Assembly: GCA_905331475.1 (NCBI GenBank)
Contig: CAJNYU010002386.1
Coordinates: 56,534-120,533, forward strand
DNA: 64,000 nucleotides
Origin: Rotaria socialis
Taxonomy: Eukaryota; Rotifera; Eurotatoria; Philodinida; Philodinidae
Direction: 5' to 3'
Under the pieces are notes generated by a model. The model worked only from the letters and a program-made list of their open reading frames with translations, did no database searches and was not told the DNA's origin. Each line of letters starts with the position of its first letter. Positions within the stretch are counted from its first letter, which is position 1. The position numbers and the translations under genes are program-made. This document shows positions 12,585 through 26,100 of this stretch, piece after piece.

Positions 12585-15054
12585 ATTGTATTGTAATTGT
12601 TTGTATAAATCAAAAACAGAACACAGCTACGTGCTGCATTGTTACTTTTCTTTTCTCGTTTTTACGTGATACAGTTTTTTTTACATACGTGTATAGGCTC
12701 ATATCCTGGATCATTCCGTTGCTGTATCTTATGTTAATTTTATCCTGTTGATAGTTGTTTTGCTAGTAGTTGTTCATTTTGCTATTCTTGCATTCCATCC
12801 TCAGTTTATTACTACAAAAGATCTGTTTTTATAGCTTTTTCTATACCTTTAAGTTTATGGTTAGCGCACATTCGAAATGTTATTTGTTTTCTTTTTTAAA
12901 CTATATGCACGTTTGTATGAGATTGGTTTTTTGTTTTGCTTTTTGTTAAATGCATACCCTGCATATATATTTTACTATGAAAAGAAAAAAAGTGACATTC
13001 TGGTAGACGCATGCATGATGTTCGGACTTTTTTCTTTCTTTCTTATTACGGTTTTGTTTTATAAATATATGCATTTGGAGAATTTAACTGCCTTTGCAAT
13101 GATGTCGCTAGTGAAAAAGAAATCTATTTTTATTAAGTAACACTAAAGTTTTGTTCCCGTTGAATATTTAAAATAATTTAACCGACAGATTGCATGTCAA
13201 AAAAATCAGTTGAAGAACGGTTCATTATGCAATGATCCACATGCTTTCATTTTTCGAAAATCATGCTGATGATGAATGATTATGCTCGAATATCTTTCCG
13301 GTAGAATTCATGCGGCTCTTTCATGGTCTTCTTTTTTTCATGGAAGTGATGTGTTCATGATTTTAGTTTACAATTAACTCTCAAATTTCATCATTTGTCA
13401 AATTTTATTTTCTTCATATGTCACGTCCGCGCATTAAAGAGAAAAATAAATCATTGGAATGTTTTTTTTTTCTTACAGAAAAATACAGATTTTTGTGTTT
13501 ATATGATATGATCTGTGTTCCAATCGATTAAAATAGACATTGTTTTTTTATTTAAACTGTACAGAGTAAATCATCATCTATTCAGTATACTGCAATAAGA
13601 AAATTCTCTTTAAATACCATTTAGAACATCTACAAATACATTTTTTAATCTATCATAAGGACAATTGATTTTGGATGTAGACATCATTGTTTGTACTATT
13701 ACGTTCTTCTACTTGTTGAAAAGCGTCAATAGAAATCAATTAGAGAGCAAAAAAAGAGTTGTTCGATTCAATTTATTAATTTTCTTTTCGTGTTATTTAC
13801 GTTCAAATCATATACAATTATCATTCTATGACAATCATAGTGGTTTTCCTGTCATTCTCAGCATGTATCTATATAAGCTATAGAGATAAGCATCAACAAC
13901 CTACGAGCAAGAGGGAATAAAATCAATCAAGCGACAATAGAAAATTGAACAGCAAGCAAATGGCACCCCACGAGTGGACAACTGCTGTATATGTTGCCAT
14001 TCAATATTTCGTTATCGGGATTAGTATATGACGCCTGATTGACTTCATTATCGTCTATCCACTTGTATAGATTCTTTTGTTTCAAATATCGTGCAAACGA
14101 CGACAGATGGTCACGTGTACATACGTACGTACGTATGTACTCCCATTTCCTCTCATTCCGTTCTTTGTCTCACTTTTTCTGTTTTATCACACTCTTCACT
14201 GTTCATTTAACAAATTCACTATCCTATGCACATATAAAAGATTGAAATCGACTTCCTCTCTCTCTCTCTCTTGTTCGTTTTGATTGATCATCGAGTTCAC
14301 AGGGCGCGTCGGTCTTCAAAAGAAGCTTTGTCGCGTGTCGCCACTCATCAATTGAACAAAAACATGCACATGACGCTCTCGTGAAAAACACTATGATGAG
14401 GGAAATTGTACCAGCTGTTGTTCTTCTAAGCATGTCTCGTCTTAATTACCTTATGTCTCTACCTTCAATCTGACGCGCGCCATCGACTTTCGAAGACGAA
14501 ACACGTTCATAAAAGTACATACATATATGCGAATGTGTCTGCATGTCAATTGAAAAATACATACAAAATGGATAGTTTAACAGGGCACACCAGGACAACA
14601 TGCCTCAGGAGTCTTAATACTGTTATCTGTTTCATTAACAATTCAACACTACGATATATAGGACAAAGAACGAACGCGACAATATGACACTGAATTATTG
14701 ATAGCTATATGTGTGAGACTCTTGCATTGCTGATAGATGAAGAAGGGAAAAAATACAAATACAGATGGCATCTTTTCTTTTTTCCTTCTTCTTTTTCTTT
14801 CTATTCGACATCTGCCGAAGAGAAGTCATATCGTGCTGAGCATTCATTAATGTCATTTGTCAACTCGCTCTCGCTCTCGCTTTCTTGTTTCTATCCATTT
14901 TTTTCTTCTTCATTTTTATCTTGCTCTCCCTTTTCTGTTAATTGAGCGACGCGTGCTTGCTACCCTTCAGGAAAAAAAGAGAAGAAGAAGTCCAATCGTC
15001 GTAGCCGTGTCGCACGCGCATTTCCCGTTGAACAAACCCAACTCGCAACGTAAT
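12585..15054. other. Long intergenic interval, no gene supported
   Basis: About 2.5 kb, AT-rich with poly-T and CT runs ((CT)n at about 14255-14272). Short open frames here (12877-13140, 13665-13883, 14039-14283) are hydrophobic T-rich translations without family resemblance or splice context. The 14700-15050 stretch is probably the 5'UTR/promoter of the SPRY gene. Confidence 0.5.
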
Positions 15055-16075
15055 ATGAGTAAAAAAGAAGATGAAGTAGAAGAACAGACGATGTTAGCGG
15101 GAAAAAGAAATGATGGAAAGAAAAAATCTTGCCAACGACGTCAATGGCTAGAAAAAAGAAGAAAAAGAAAAAGAAAAAGAAGCAACATCATCGACCAGAA
15201 TCAGAAACATCGGAACGTTAATAGTGGTGGTAGCAATAGAAGTACGATTCGGTCTGTATCGGGCTCTGTTCTACCACCACTATGTTGGTCGGCAATAAGT
15301 TTAATGTGTCATCTTAAAAGTGACCATAACTTAAATAAAAATTGTCTCAATAGTCGATGGCAATGGTCAAAATCAACTAACAACATTAATACAACAACAA
15401 TATTACTTGATAATAATAAACAAATATTATTTCATCCAAGAACAAGTTCATCAACACAAGTTATTCTTGCTGATCGACCATTGCCATCGAATGGAAAACA
15501 TTATTGGGAAATCTATGTACCTGCTGTCTATGGAACATCAATTATGTTTGGCATTGCAAGTAAGTTTGATTGATTCTTGACAATAAGAATAATAGATAAT
15601 ATGCTGGTTAAAATAATTACTATCTGATATTTCCATTGTGTCTTTAGCAAACGAACAGCAAATGCTTTCATCGTCATTTACAAATCTAATTGGTATTGAT
15701 CAACATGGTTGGGCATTATCGCATCACGGTTTATTATGGCATAATGGTATATCACGTTCGTATTTATCTCAACCAATGGAAACACTTCGACCGATTTTAG
15801 TAGGCCTAGAATTTGATGCCGATGTAAGAACACTTTCCTATACGATTAATAATCAATCTATGGGCATTGCGTTTCATTCTATACCAAAAGATAAATTGAT
15901 TTATCCAGCTGTATCATCGACAAGTGCACAGAGTACAATGATGTTAAAGCATTGCTGTAAAATGTGTTCGTCTTTACGTGAACTTTGCTTGAAATTAATT
16001 AAATCATCTGATTTAAAAGAAAATATAAATAATCAATTGTTACCGCGACATCTTATTGAGCAATTGATTCTGTAA
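15055..16075 (+). CDS. SPRY-domain protein, SPSB3-like
   Basis: Two exons, 15055-15559 and 15648-16075 (310 aa). After a basic Lys/Arg-rich N-terminus comes a B30.2/SPRY domain with GKHYWEIYVPAVYGTSIMFG, GIDQHGWALSHHGLLWHNG and YPAVSSTSAQSTMMLKHCC. These align best from memory with SPSB3, which has HFWEI..PVYGTDMM, SWGLSYTGLLHHKG and FYPMVCSTAARSSM. SPSB3 is a substrate receptor of Cullin-RING ubiquitin ligases. The region after the SPRY domain (SLRELCLKLI, then RHLIEQLIL) looks like a short SOCS-box-type end, which I cannot verify. The start is the first ATG before the Lys-rich region; in-frame upstream codons are low-complexity 5'UTR. The SPRY assignment is firm, the SPSB3 orthology likely. 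Confidence 0.82.
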
Positions 16076-17694
16076 GAACAGTTTATTGTGTTGTTTGCAC
16101 ATGTTATTCATTGTACGTGAGATTTTAGTCTTTTTCTTTTTCTTTTTTTTTCTTCGTCTTCTTTTCTTATGGCCGAGGTCGAGAATGTGCAATGCTCAAT
16201 GAGATGTACAAATCTAGCTTGAAACTTTTTGAAAACGTTCGTATTCTTCTTCTGCTGTTTTTCGTTTGACATTCCGTGCGAATAGACTTTTCTTTTGTGT
16301 TGTTTTACTCATTCCATAATGATCAAAAAAAAAAAAATTACTAGAACTATCATTATTTTCATTGATGTTGTTATTTGTGTCTTATTATTATGATTATTTA
16401 TTTAAATTTCTTTTTTTCTTTTCTGTTTCTTCAAAAAAACAAACAAACGAGTGCCATCTAGTCAAATGAGATGTTCATGCACAACGTTCATTTCTGTACA
16501 AATTGTCTTGTGTTTGTCTTTGTGTTCTTTTTTCTTTCATTTTTTCATTGTATTAACGAGCCACATGAAAACAAAAGTATTTAAATAAATATACATATAA
16601 CTATATTATCTTTTTAATTGTGTAATTAATAAACATACGCGATAGATTTTCGCATGACTAATAATTGATTGTTCGACAGGAGAGGCAAAAAAGAGACATT
16701 GACCCAAACAATAGGAGCAACATTTTTGTTTGATTGACAAGTCAACTGAATTCAATTTTGTAGGCTTTCAATAGATGAGTAAATTTATAGTGACACATCC
16801 GAACGTACAGAATAATAATGGAACACCGAAGCCGAGTGATGACTTTTTCGCTAAATTTTTGTCATCGAACAATCTACACTGATAATGAAATCCTAATTAT
16901 GATTTCGAAATAAAGACAAGGTATTTGTTATAAAATATGTTTATCTATTAATATCGAACGTAGATAAATAAGGGTAAGTTCGTTGAAGTAATTGATTTTA
17001 TGTTAAAATCACTGCTGGTTATTATATGCAGCAAAATCTTTTCTGTACCAAGAGATAGACCAAAAGTTTTTAAAAGCATGTATCTGTCTTCAAAATCTCA
17101 CCTATTCAAAAGAAACTACTCAAATATGAATTCTTTTACGCTGCATTTTCTCTCTCGAAAGGCAGAGTTCTTTAAGAATCTAACTGCAAATACGAATTCA
17201 AAATCGATTAGATTCGAAATAAAATACTTCTTTCATTTCTAGACATACATCGCCTTTATTATTTTTTTGGTAAACACATTTGTTTTGTACTGGATATTTT
17301 TTAAATTCAGATTTATTATTATGGCATTAATCAACGAACTCAAGCCATATAATATAGACGCTAATGGTTCGACGTTAATATCTTCTGAAACGAAAAAAAT
17401 AAAAATTGAGATGAAATCATTAGGATTCATTCCATCCATTCTGACTTATGGAATAAAGCAAAAAACAAATCTTTCATCAAAAAGTAAATCCATGGGAGTA
17501 GTTGTTTGGTTAACCGATAATGTTTTATTTGTGTAGATAAAGCGAACAGAGAAAAAAGCAGTTTAGTTTGCAGAATGAATCTATAAAGTATATGCTTAAA
17601 GCAATTAAAATCAAACTTACATTTTTATTGTTGTTAAACAACAGAAAACATTCTACTTCATTCTTTCAATAAAAGAAAAAAACGCAAGTCGACC
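16076..17694. other. 3'UTR and intergenic
   Basis: T-rich 3'UTR to about 16620, then AT-rich DNA. Two short frames (17000-17242 and 17267-17536) overlap no recognisable family and have no convincing exon partners. I do not call them. Confidence 0.45.
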
Positions 17695-20430
17695 ATGCCA
17701 AGACTCAAGAGACGTCCGAATGTAAAACCCATTCCCGAGCAGGTTTTTTAAACAACGAGCAAGATTTTCTTTGTGATGGTATTGATCTGTTTTTCCTAGG
17801 ATCCCAGTGCACTGCTTCGTGAGCATATGGTCAAAAATATCGATGCACACAATATGCTTGTTTCCGAATATGATGTTGTTAACCGACAAAGGCCATTGCC
17901 ATTTTGGAAACGAGATCTTAAAATTCCTCAATGGCTTTTATTAGTGTTAGTGTCATTGACTATAGTTTTATTTACAGGTTTTATTTTATTTACTACCGTT
18001 GTTACATTGCAAAAACAAACGAATGGAGGTCCATGTAAATCGAATAGTGATTGTCGTCAGGATCTTGGTTTAATGTGTAATAATTATCGTTGTGGTTGTG
18101 CATATTCGCATTTTTGGAGTGATACATATGATATTTGTGAACGAAGACGAATGATCAATCGAACATGTGTTGATGATTCTATGTGCGACTCATTAGCAAA
18201 TTTAGAGTGTGAAAATGTTACACTTTCGTAAACTAAACAAAATGATTTATTTTTCTAATTTTGATTCATTTTCGTGTGTTGTTTTCGTAGAAGTGGTGGT
18301 TACCAATTGCAATGTCAATGTCAAACTTCCATGTCTTGGAGTGGACATAGTGTTAAGTATATCACTGTGCAAAAAAACAATTTATTATAATCGATTTATT
18401 TTAATTTTAGTGTGTTTATCAACTTACAATTAACCAATCATGTACTCTTAATGCGAATTGTGATAGTAGCCGATTCCTATTTTGTGATGCTTCGATCGGA
18501 GGCTACTGCAATTGTAATGTATCGATGTTTTGGAATGGTGGGACTTTAAAGTCTGGTACATGTGAATATAAACGTACAGTAGGTGAATACTGTTATCCGT
18601 ATAATCATAATTGGTGCGATGATACAGGTCCTATTGGTCAAGGCCTTACTTGCACTGCATATACAAATCCTTATGGAAGTGAATATGGTAGGTTGAATAG
18701 AAAATAGAAGTGAAATTTAAAAATATTTGTTTTTGTTAATTTAAAAATATAGGTGTATGTCAATGTTCTACAAATCAATATTATAATGGTACTGCTTCGT
18801 TAGCTAACGGATATTGTGTAAATCAACATCGATATAATGAATCATGTACATTAACATCTCAATGCGATTATCGAGTTAATTTAATATGTTCAAATAATCT
18901 TTGTACATGTCCATCAGGTACAAATTATGATTCTACAATGAGTATTAATGGTATTACAGGCTATTGTACAGCGGCTGAAGGTTATATGGATAATTGTACA
19001 GCTTCTTTGACATGTAGTTCATCACAAAGTCTTTATTGTGATTTTACATATTATGGTAACGTATCAGCGTCTGGCAAATGTCTATGCAATAGTTCATGGT
19101 CTTATTGGGATGGTACAACGTGCGCAAGTAAATTATCAATTGGTGGCGAATGTTCAAGCAATATCAATTGCATATCATCACTCGGTCTATTTTGTAGCAA
19201 TTATACACAATCGATGGGGACATGCGATTGTGACAGTTCTCATTATTGGAATGGTACATGTTCACTTAAACTATGGTATAATGTATCGTGTACATCGTCA
19301 TATGTTTGTGATGATAATCGCGGCTTACAATGTCAAGGTCTTGGTGGTATTATGTTTCAAAAATGCGATTGTTATAATACAAGTTATATTTGGGATTCAT
19401 TGTACATTACTCGACAGGATAAATGCATGCTTAAACTAGGATATAATCAGTCGACCTGTCATGGTAATCTTGAATGTCAAGATTATAATTATTTAGTATG
19501 TAATGGTACTAAATGTGCCTGTCTTTATACGGCTTATTGGGATGGTACTGTATGTCAACCGAAACGAAATTATACAGATCCATGTTCGTTTACTTATCAA
19601 TGTCGAGATTTTGGCCCGGTGAATCTAATCTGTATAATGGGCACAACAGTACCGCCAGTTTTGCAATGTCTTTGTAATGCGACTTCATTTTGGGATGATT
19701 GTCAACAAGCATGCGTTGTTTCTAAAAAGGTTAAAAAGAAAAACTTCAATCACCATTTGACAAGAAGAATTCAATTATCTTTTCCTTTTAGATTTATCAA
19801 TCTTGTACACTTACTACGAACTGTTCAAGTAATGAATGTGATAAAGCAGCAAATTTACAATGTCTTAATACTAGCCTTTCATCTAACGCAGGATGGTGGT
19901 ATGTATTGAAAGTACACTAATTTGTGAAAAATCATCGTTTTTTGTTTTAGCAATTGTACTAGTTTACAATGGTGGAATGGCTCTTATTGTCGTGACAAAG
20001 GCATACCAGCTTGGGGATCGAATTCGAGTGCCCTATGCAATTCATCATATCAATGTGCTGATTACAATTTAGTTTCCTGTCCTCTCGGGGCCAATTGGCC
20101 AAGTCTAAATTCAACTTGCGAATGTGCTACAACTAAGTATTGGGTATGTAGCAAAACAAATTTTTTGTTGAACTTTCATCAACTATCATTGAATATTTGC
20201 AGAATGGTGTGACGTGCCTAGATCGAGTTATGAACGGTCAGCCTTGTACATTATGGAATACTTCTGCAGTAAATACAAGTACTTGTTTAAATGCAGCTGG
20301 TGCTGGGCTACTTTGTAGTAGTAATAGTAGTTGTACTTCGGGAACTTGTACAGGCGGGACTTGCTATTGTCCTAGTGGTACGAGTTGGAATTCAACATTT
20401 CTTATATGTGTGAGCACGAGTTCTGGATAA
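17695..20430 (+). CDS. Type II membrane protein with cysteine-rich repeat ectodomain
   Basis: Eight exons: 17695-17742, 17800-18227, 18291-18351, 18411-18687, 18753-19729, 19792-19898, 19951-20143, 20203-20430 (772 aa). The model was chosen because each junction keeps the Cys-rich frame open. A short cytoplasmic N-terminus (MPRLKRRPNVKP) is followed by one TM helix at about residues 60-82 with no cleavable signal, implying type II topology. Beyond it lie about a dozen repeats of roughly 45-50 residues. The pattern is C-x3-5-C-x7-8-C-x5-7-C-x-C, then x4-8 and WxGTxC, for example CLCNSSWSYWDGTTC and CDCDSSHYWNGTC. This resembles EB/EGF-like modules, with many NxS/T glycosylation sites. I do not recognise an ortholog; an adhesion or surface-coat role is only a guess. 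Confidence 0.82.
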
Positions 20431-21091
20431 TTAATTTTTATGTGTTTTGTTTTTTAAAAGTTTGACTATCATCATCTAACACTTGCATGAAAAATAAATT
20501 TTGATAACATGTAAAAACAAACTATACGATGAATAATTCATGTTTATAAGAAAGAATTTGATAAGCAGTCAGTGGCAGCGAAGCCTCACTTGATTTCTAC
20601 TGAAATTCAATCAAAAGAAGATTTATATTCTGCTTGATACTTTGAAAATTCGACTGAAGGAAAAAAATATTATGAACCTGACTTAACTCCATGACGTTCA
20701 GCCGCTTCTGTAAGCAATATAGGAATTGATACTTTATCGGATTTTCATTTAGGAGGACATCCTTGTGTTTAATCGTACTTATTATTTTGATCGAAAAATA
20801 ACAAAATATGTAAGCATTGTTTAATGCCCTCTACTGTACGAATATTATGATTGGCTTAAATAGGTCATCGCTTTTCTCCAACTTGATTGAATGACGGTGG
20901 CTGTAGTGAAATATATATATAGACGGTTTCACGTACTGGTCAAATCGACGAGACAAAGAAGAAAAAAATACCAACATAGTTAAAGTTCTTCCATATACTT
21001 CTTTCAGTACATTTGTTACTATAAATGCGTATGCCACCTATCTAAATTTTGATTGATGAATATGTGTATGTTTTTTCTTGATTGTAGAAAT
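20431..21091. other. Intergenic
   Basis: No gene seen. A T-rich tract and acceptor-like AG at 21086-21087 lie four nt before the start codon of the next gene. Confidence 0.4.
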
Positions 21092-22692
21092 ATGAAAATG
21101 AATAAAAATAATATATTAATTTGGTTAAAAGAATTTAAATGCAATTGGTTACCTCAAAATGTTTCAAATGATAATTGTTTATTTCAATTGTTAACAAATA
21201 AAATTGATGAGCTTGAACAATTATTAATTCGTAAGTAATTAAAATTTTATTTTTTGTGCAGAAAATAAAAATGCAACGTTTATTTTTTCCTGTTTATCAA
21301 GATGAAAAGGATACATCAATTGCAGAGAGACATGAACGTGCGAATACAACAACTAGTGATATCAATCAAAGTTTTATTTCGACAGAGGAATCACACGAAC
21401 CGTTCGTATTCATGACACCACCGAATAAACGTATTCAAATCGATGATGATGATGAAAAGAAAGAAAATCCTTCTCGGCCAAAGATCCGTATAAAACGAAT
21501 TACTTTAGCTGAAGCTGAACTTTATTTACCAACTGCATGGATACTTGGTAAGAAAAAAAAGCCTTGTGTTTTTAAGAAAATCTTTTTTTTTGTTTTTAAG
21601 GTAAGGGAAAATCAAAACGTGGTCGAAAAAAAGATAAAAAGACAATTTCAACAATCGTCTTAAATGGAAACAAAGCTAAGAGAAATACCCAAACAAATAA
21701 ATCAATTTTATCATCAATACCAGATACGGATATGTGTAAGTGTTGTTTTTTTCTCGTATTAAATTTGCATATAAGACAAGAAACCCTTCAATCATATTTA
21801 TTTAATAAGCCATGTAAAGATATAGCTTTTAAGAAAATATCAGGACTCAGGCTTGTATAGAATACTTGAGATCTATTTTCTTGTTGAAACGGAAGGTAAA
21901 TATGATAAACAAAAATGTAGTGACTGAAACTGTTCGTTGAATTTACAATTGATTATTATGCCGAAATTCGAATGGCAATTCAATTCAGTAACTTATTTTT
22001 CTTTAGCTGCAAACCCACCAACAGTTAAACGGCGAATTGGTCGACCAAGAAAAACTCTTCAATGTCCATCATTATCATCTTTGACAAGCACTCAATCTCT
22101 CAATAATGATAAAAAGAAAAGCAAACGGAAATTGCGTGCAATTGATGCTGAAGATGACGATTTAATTACTGTGGGAAATTTATTTCGAGCAAACAGTCTT
22201 AATGGTGAAATTGGTTGCGAACCAATATCTCGCTTTATGGGACAAAATGGTTTACTATCTCAAACACGTAAAACTAGTGAAACAATGATGAATAACGAAG
22301 ATGATTCTACATTCAAATTGCAAATGCCACAAACAAGTAACGATGATATTGTAATACCATTAAATCCAATCAAAAACATTAAAAATACAACAGAATCATT
22401 CTCATTTATGGAAATATTAAACCATATCGAAGATCAGACTTCTATCAATCACGAACCAGTCTTAAATCATGTTATTGAAAATAATGATAATGAATCATTA
22501 TTTGCTACACTTAATTTAACACGTGATAGCACGTTCGATTCAAATTCTACTATTGATAAAGCTCAAAATATAAATTATAGCGATTGTATTGAAGATATAT
22601 CCAATGATGGAATCGATCCACCACCACCGCCACCACCACCAACAACAACATTATCGCCAACTAATCTATCTCATTTGTCTGTAACAACATGA
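21092..22692 (+). CDS. AT-hook protein, otherwise unrecognised
   Basis: Four exons: 21092-21230, 21302-21547, 21601-21735, 22007-22692 (401 aa). The exon-2 acceptor at 21300-21301 was chosen because the CAG at 21259-21261 would give an immediate stop. Features: a short helical N-terminus (LIWLKEFKCNWLPQ), an acidic stretch, a basic segment (RPKIRIKRITLAEAE, GKSKRGRKKDKK), a good AT-hook (VKRRIGRPRKT) for minor-groove DNA binding, then a long low-complexity tail with eight consecutive prolines. It is likely nuclear. It lies 427 bp upstream of and co-oriented with the ATRX gene. I cannot assign it to a family; there are no Cys pairs, so it is not the missing ATRX ADD domain. Confidence 0.72.
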
Positions 22693-23119
22693 TAGGGTCA
22701 AAATGATCCCAGTTACACGTCCACTTTGTTTTTTACTATTTGACAAGATTTCTTTTTCTTTTTTTTCTTTTATGAAAACTATTCGTTTGTTTTATCTGGC
22801 GTATAAATTTGCTTGATGCATTTTTTGCTTGTACTATACATATCTTTCTGTTCATTATTCAATGGGCTTTCAGTTTGCTGTTCATTTCCTTCACGGCAAA
22901 TGAGTACTTATATTGTGTTTATTGAAACGAGAAACAAAAAAATGCTTAATTTCATAGTGTTCGTTTTTGGTTTTTTTTTCATCTTGTGTAATAATAAAAT
23001 TTTATTTATTAGAATACAATTGAATCATGTAGAAACAAGAGCGATAAGTTTTATGTTATTGTTTTCTTTTTTCTTTCTATTTCAGGCCATAAAATTTTAC
23101 CGTCAGATTGTTTATAGCA
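22693..23119. other. Intergenic between the AT-hook gene and ATRX
   Basis: T-rich DNA; an acceptor-like TTTCAG ends at about 23085, 34 nt upstream of the ATRX start codon. The open frame across it (22813-23169) is a poly-Phe/Leu artefact of T-richness. Confidence 0.45.
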
Positions 23120-26100
23120 ATGTCTTTAAATCATTCAAAACGTTCACTACAATCATCGTCAAATTCTGATACATCGCCTATTAAGAAGAAAACTAAAATT
23201 GCATTAAAAAGAAATTTTAAACATTCACCATCATCATCATCATCGTCAAGTGATGAGATCGACATTCCAGTGGTAAGTTTTGACTTAGATGTTTTTTTTT
23301 CTCTAGAAATACACGAATGTCGTAATCCATCTGTTTGCATATGCTGACTTTTAGAGGAGCTCTAGAATGATTATCGTACAGGAAAAATTTTCTTTCGATC
23401 TGTATAGATTTAAAAGCAATGCGTACAACACGTGATGACGCTTCCATGCAAAGGTCAGTGTGACATTGAGTACTCCATGACTGATGATAACGTATCGTTT
23501 TCAATGTCAAACCGTTTAAAGAAGAATTAAATTTTCTGAAGTTCTTAAATTACTTGTAGACCTATTTGTAATACATTATTATTTTGTTTGTATTCTGTAG
23601 TCTTCAGCTATTCGTCGAAATATTTCTACGTCGTCACAAGAACGAACATCAACATCATTACCTAAACGTATCGAAGCATCCCCGCCATCACCACCACCAC
23701 CACAAGTACCACAAACCACAAGTCGCATTCAAATTCAACGTTCATCGTCGTCGTCATCACATGATTCGAATGGAAGTGATGAAATTGTCACAAAACGTAC
23801 TAGACAACGAAGAAAAAAACCAACGCCTTCAAATGAACGTTCAACTATTTTAAAACAAATGAAACGTAAAACACAAGAAAGAAAAAATTCAGCTACGTCA
23901 ACAACAACGACTACTACGATTACTGATAATAATAATAATATGAAGCATAACGATAGCACCAATAGTCTAAATGGAGTACAAAAGAAATGTTCATTTCAAT
24001 TTAGTGATGATGAAGACGATCCTACTAATGATAGTAAAGAAGATATCAAACCTCATTTTACCACAACAACAACTACTACCAAGAATAATAATATTAAAAA
24101 TGATATTGACGATGGTGACACAACTGAAAGTTATGAAGTTGAAGATGACAAAAAAGAGAATCATAATAGTATAAATCGTAATATTAAAAATGAATATGAT
24201 GATGATGATGATGATGATGAAGAAGAAGATGATAGTTCACCGACAAAACGAAAAGGTGGCCAAAGTGGTCGAAAAAATATCCGAAAAATTATCGATGATA
24301 AAGAATTAGACAGTCAAACGAAACAAGCTGTTGAAGTTGAATTAGAACGTCGAAGACGTATAGCAGAAAAACAGAAAGAGTATAATGATAGTTTACTCGA
24401 AAAATCCACGTATGTCGAAACTGTGCAAAATGAACAAGTAAATAATGCAAATCGTCGTTTAATTCTTGAATTAAACAATGAAACAAACGAACCATTGATT
24501 GAAGTTTCACCCAAATTAGTTAAACAATTAAAACCTCATCAATGTGATGGTATCAGATTTTTATGGAATAACGTATTTGAATCACTTGAAGCAATCGAAA
24601 ATAAAAAACAAGGAAATGGCTGTATTTTAGCTCATTGTATGGGTTTAGGAAAAACTTTACAAGTTATTAGTTTTATTCATACAATTTTTAATTATGATAA
24701 ATTAACTAACGTTCGAACATGCCTCGTTCTATGTCCAATTAATGCTGGTAAGAAATAGATAATGACAGTCTTTCTCCTGTTCATTCGTATCGTTTACTTA
24801 ATTATTATAGCAAATTCTTTTTTTTGCTTCTTAGCACTCAATTGGACTAATGAATTTGAATATTGGTTAAATGATGTTGAACCACCTGTTGATAATTATC
24901 AATTGACTACAATAAAAGCAAATTTACGTGTTACACATTTGAATTATTGGTATGAACATGGTGGTGTTATGATTATGGGTTATGAAATGTATAGAAGATT
25001 AGCAAATGGTTTTGGTTTAAAAAGTAAAAAAATTAAAGCACAAGCATACAAATGTCTTGTTGATCCGGGACCAGATATCATAGGTAAATTGATTGTTTTA
25101 TAATTTCGTCTTTGGAAAAACTATGCTACTAAATATAATGTTTTGTATTATTTAGTTGCTGATGAAGGACATATATTAAAAAATTCTCAAACAGCTCTTG
25201 CTAAATGTTTAACAAAAATAAAAACATATCGTCGTATTGTTTTAACTGGTACACCATTACAAAACAATCTCATTGAATAGTAAGTTCAGTAAAATTAATT
25301 CTTGATGTTTCTTTTTCGAATGTCGAATTTTCTCTTTAGTTATTGCATGGTTTCATTTATAAAACCAAATCTACTTGGTAGTCAACAAGAATATGTAAAT
25401 CGTTTCGTTAATCCAATTCAAAATGGTCAACATCGAGATTCGAATGAAGCCGATGTTCGTTTGATGAAACGACGTGCTTGCGTTTTACATGAATTGCTAA
25501 CAGGTTTTATTGATCGAAAAGATTATGGACTATTAAGAGATTATTTACCACCGAAATTTGAATACATAATTAATATACGTTTAAGCGATTTGCAAACAAC
25601 ATTATATGATTCATATTTGAAACGGCAAGGAAATCTACTACAACAGCAACAAAATCCAGCGACAGCGAAAAAAGACTTTAAATCAGTTAAATTATTTGCT
25701 GATTATCAATATTTACAAAAGATTTGGACGTAAGAAAGAAACACAGACACTTTTGCTTTGTTGCAGAAAATGTTTATTGCTATTTTAGACATCCATTTTT
25801 ACTTTATCCACATTTTATTGATCATTGGAAAAAACGATTAAATAAAGAAGCAGATGATTTTCTTGACGATAGTGAATTTGAAACTATGTTCACTGATGAA
25901 GAAGATGAAGAAATGGAAGAACAGAAAAAAACCAAAAAGAAATCAACCAAAAAAGAAAATGAAAAAGAAAAAAAAGTAAATAGAATCAAAGCCCTGTGCC
26001 AGACCTAATCTTCTGGTTAGAGATATATGTATGACAAGATTTTTTTTCTTGAGTTGCACGTGAAGTTTATAGTAACATTTTCTATACTGTAAAACTAAGT

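Noticed and set aside
12877..13883. Hydrophobic short frames downstream of BICD
   Set aside because: Poly-T driven, no family resemblance, no exon partners.
17000..17536. Two short frames before the Cys-rich gene
   Set aside because: No domain, no usable splice continuity with 17695.
20565..20715. Possible hAT-like ends (CAGTGGCAGCG... and ...CGCTTCTG)
   Set aside because: The ends do not pair well and no flanking duplication is visible.
22813..23169. 118-codon Phe/Leu-rich frame before ATRX
   Set aside because: T-rich DNA; it overlaps the ATRX start region in another frame.
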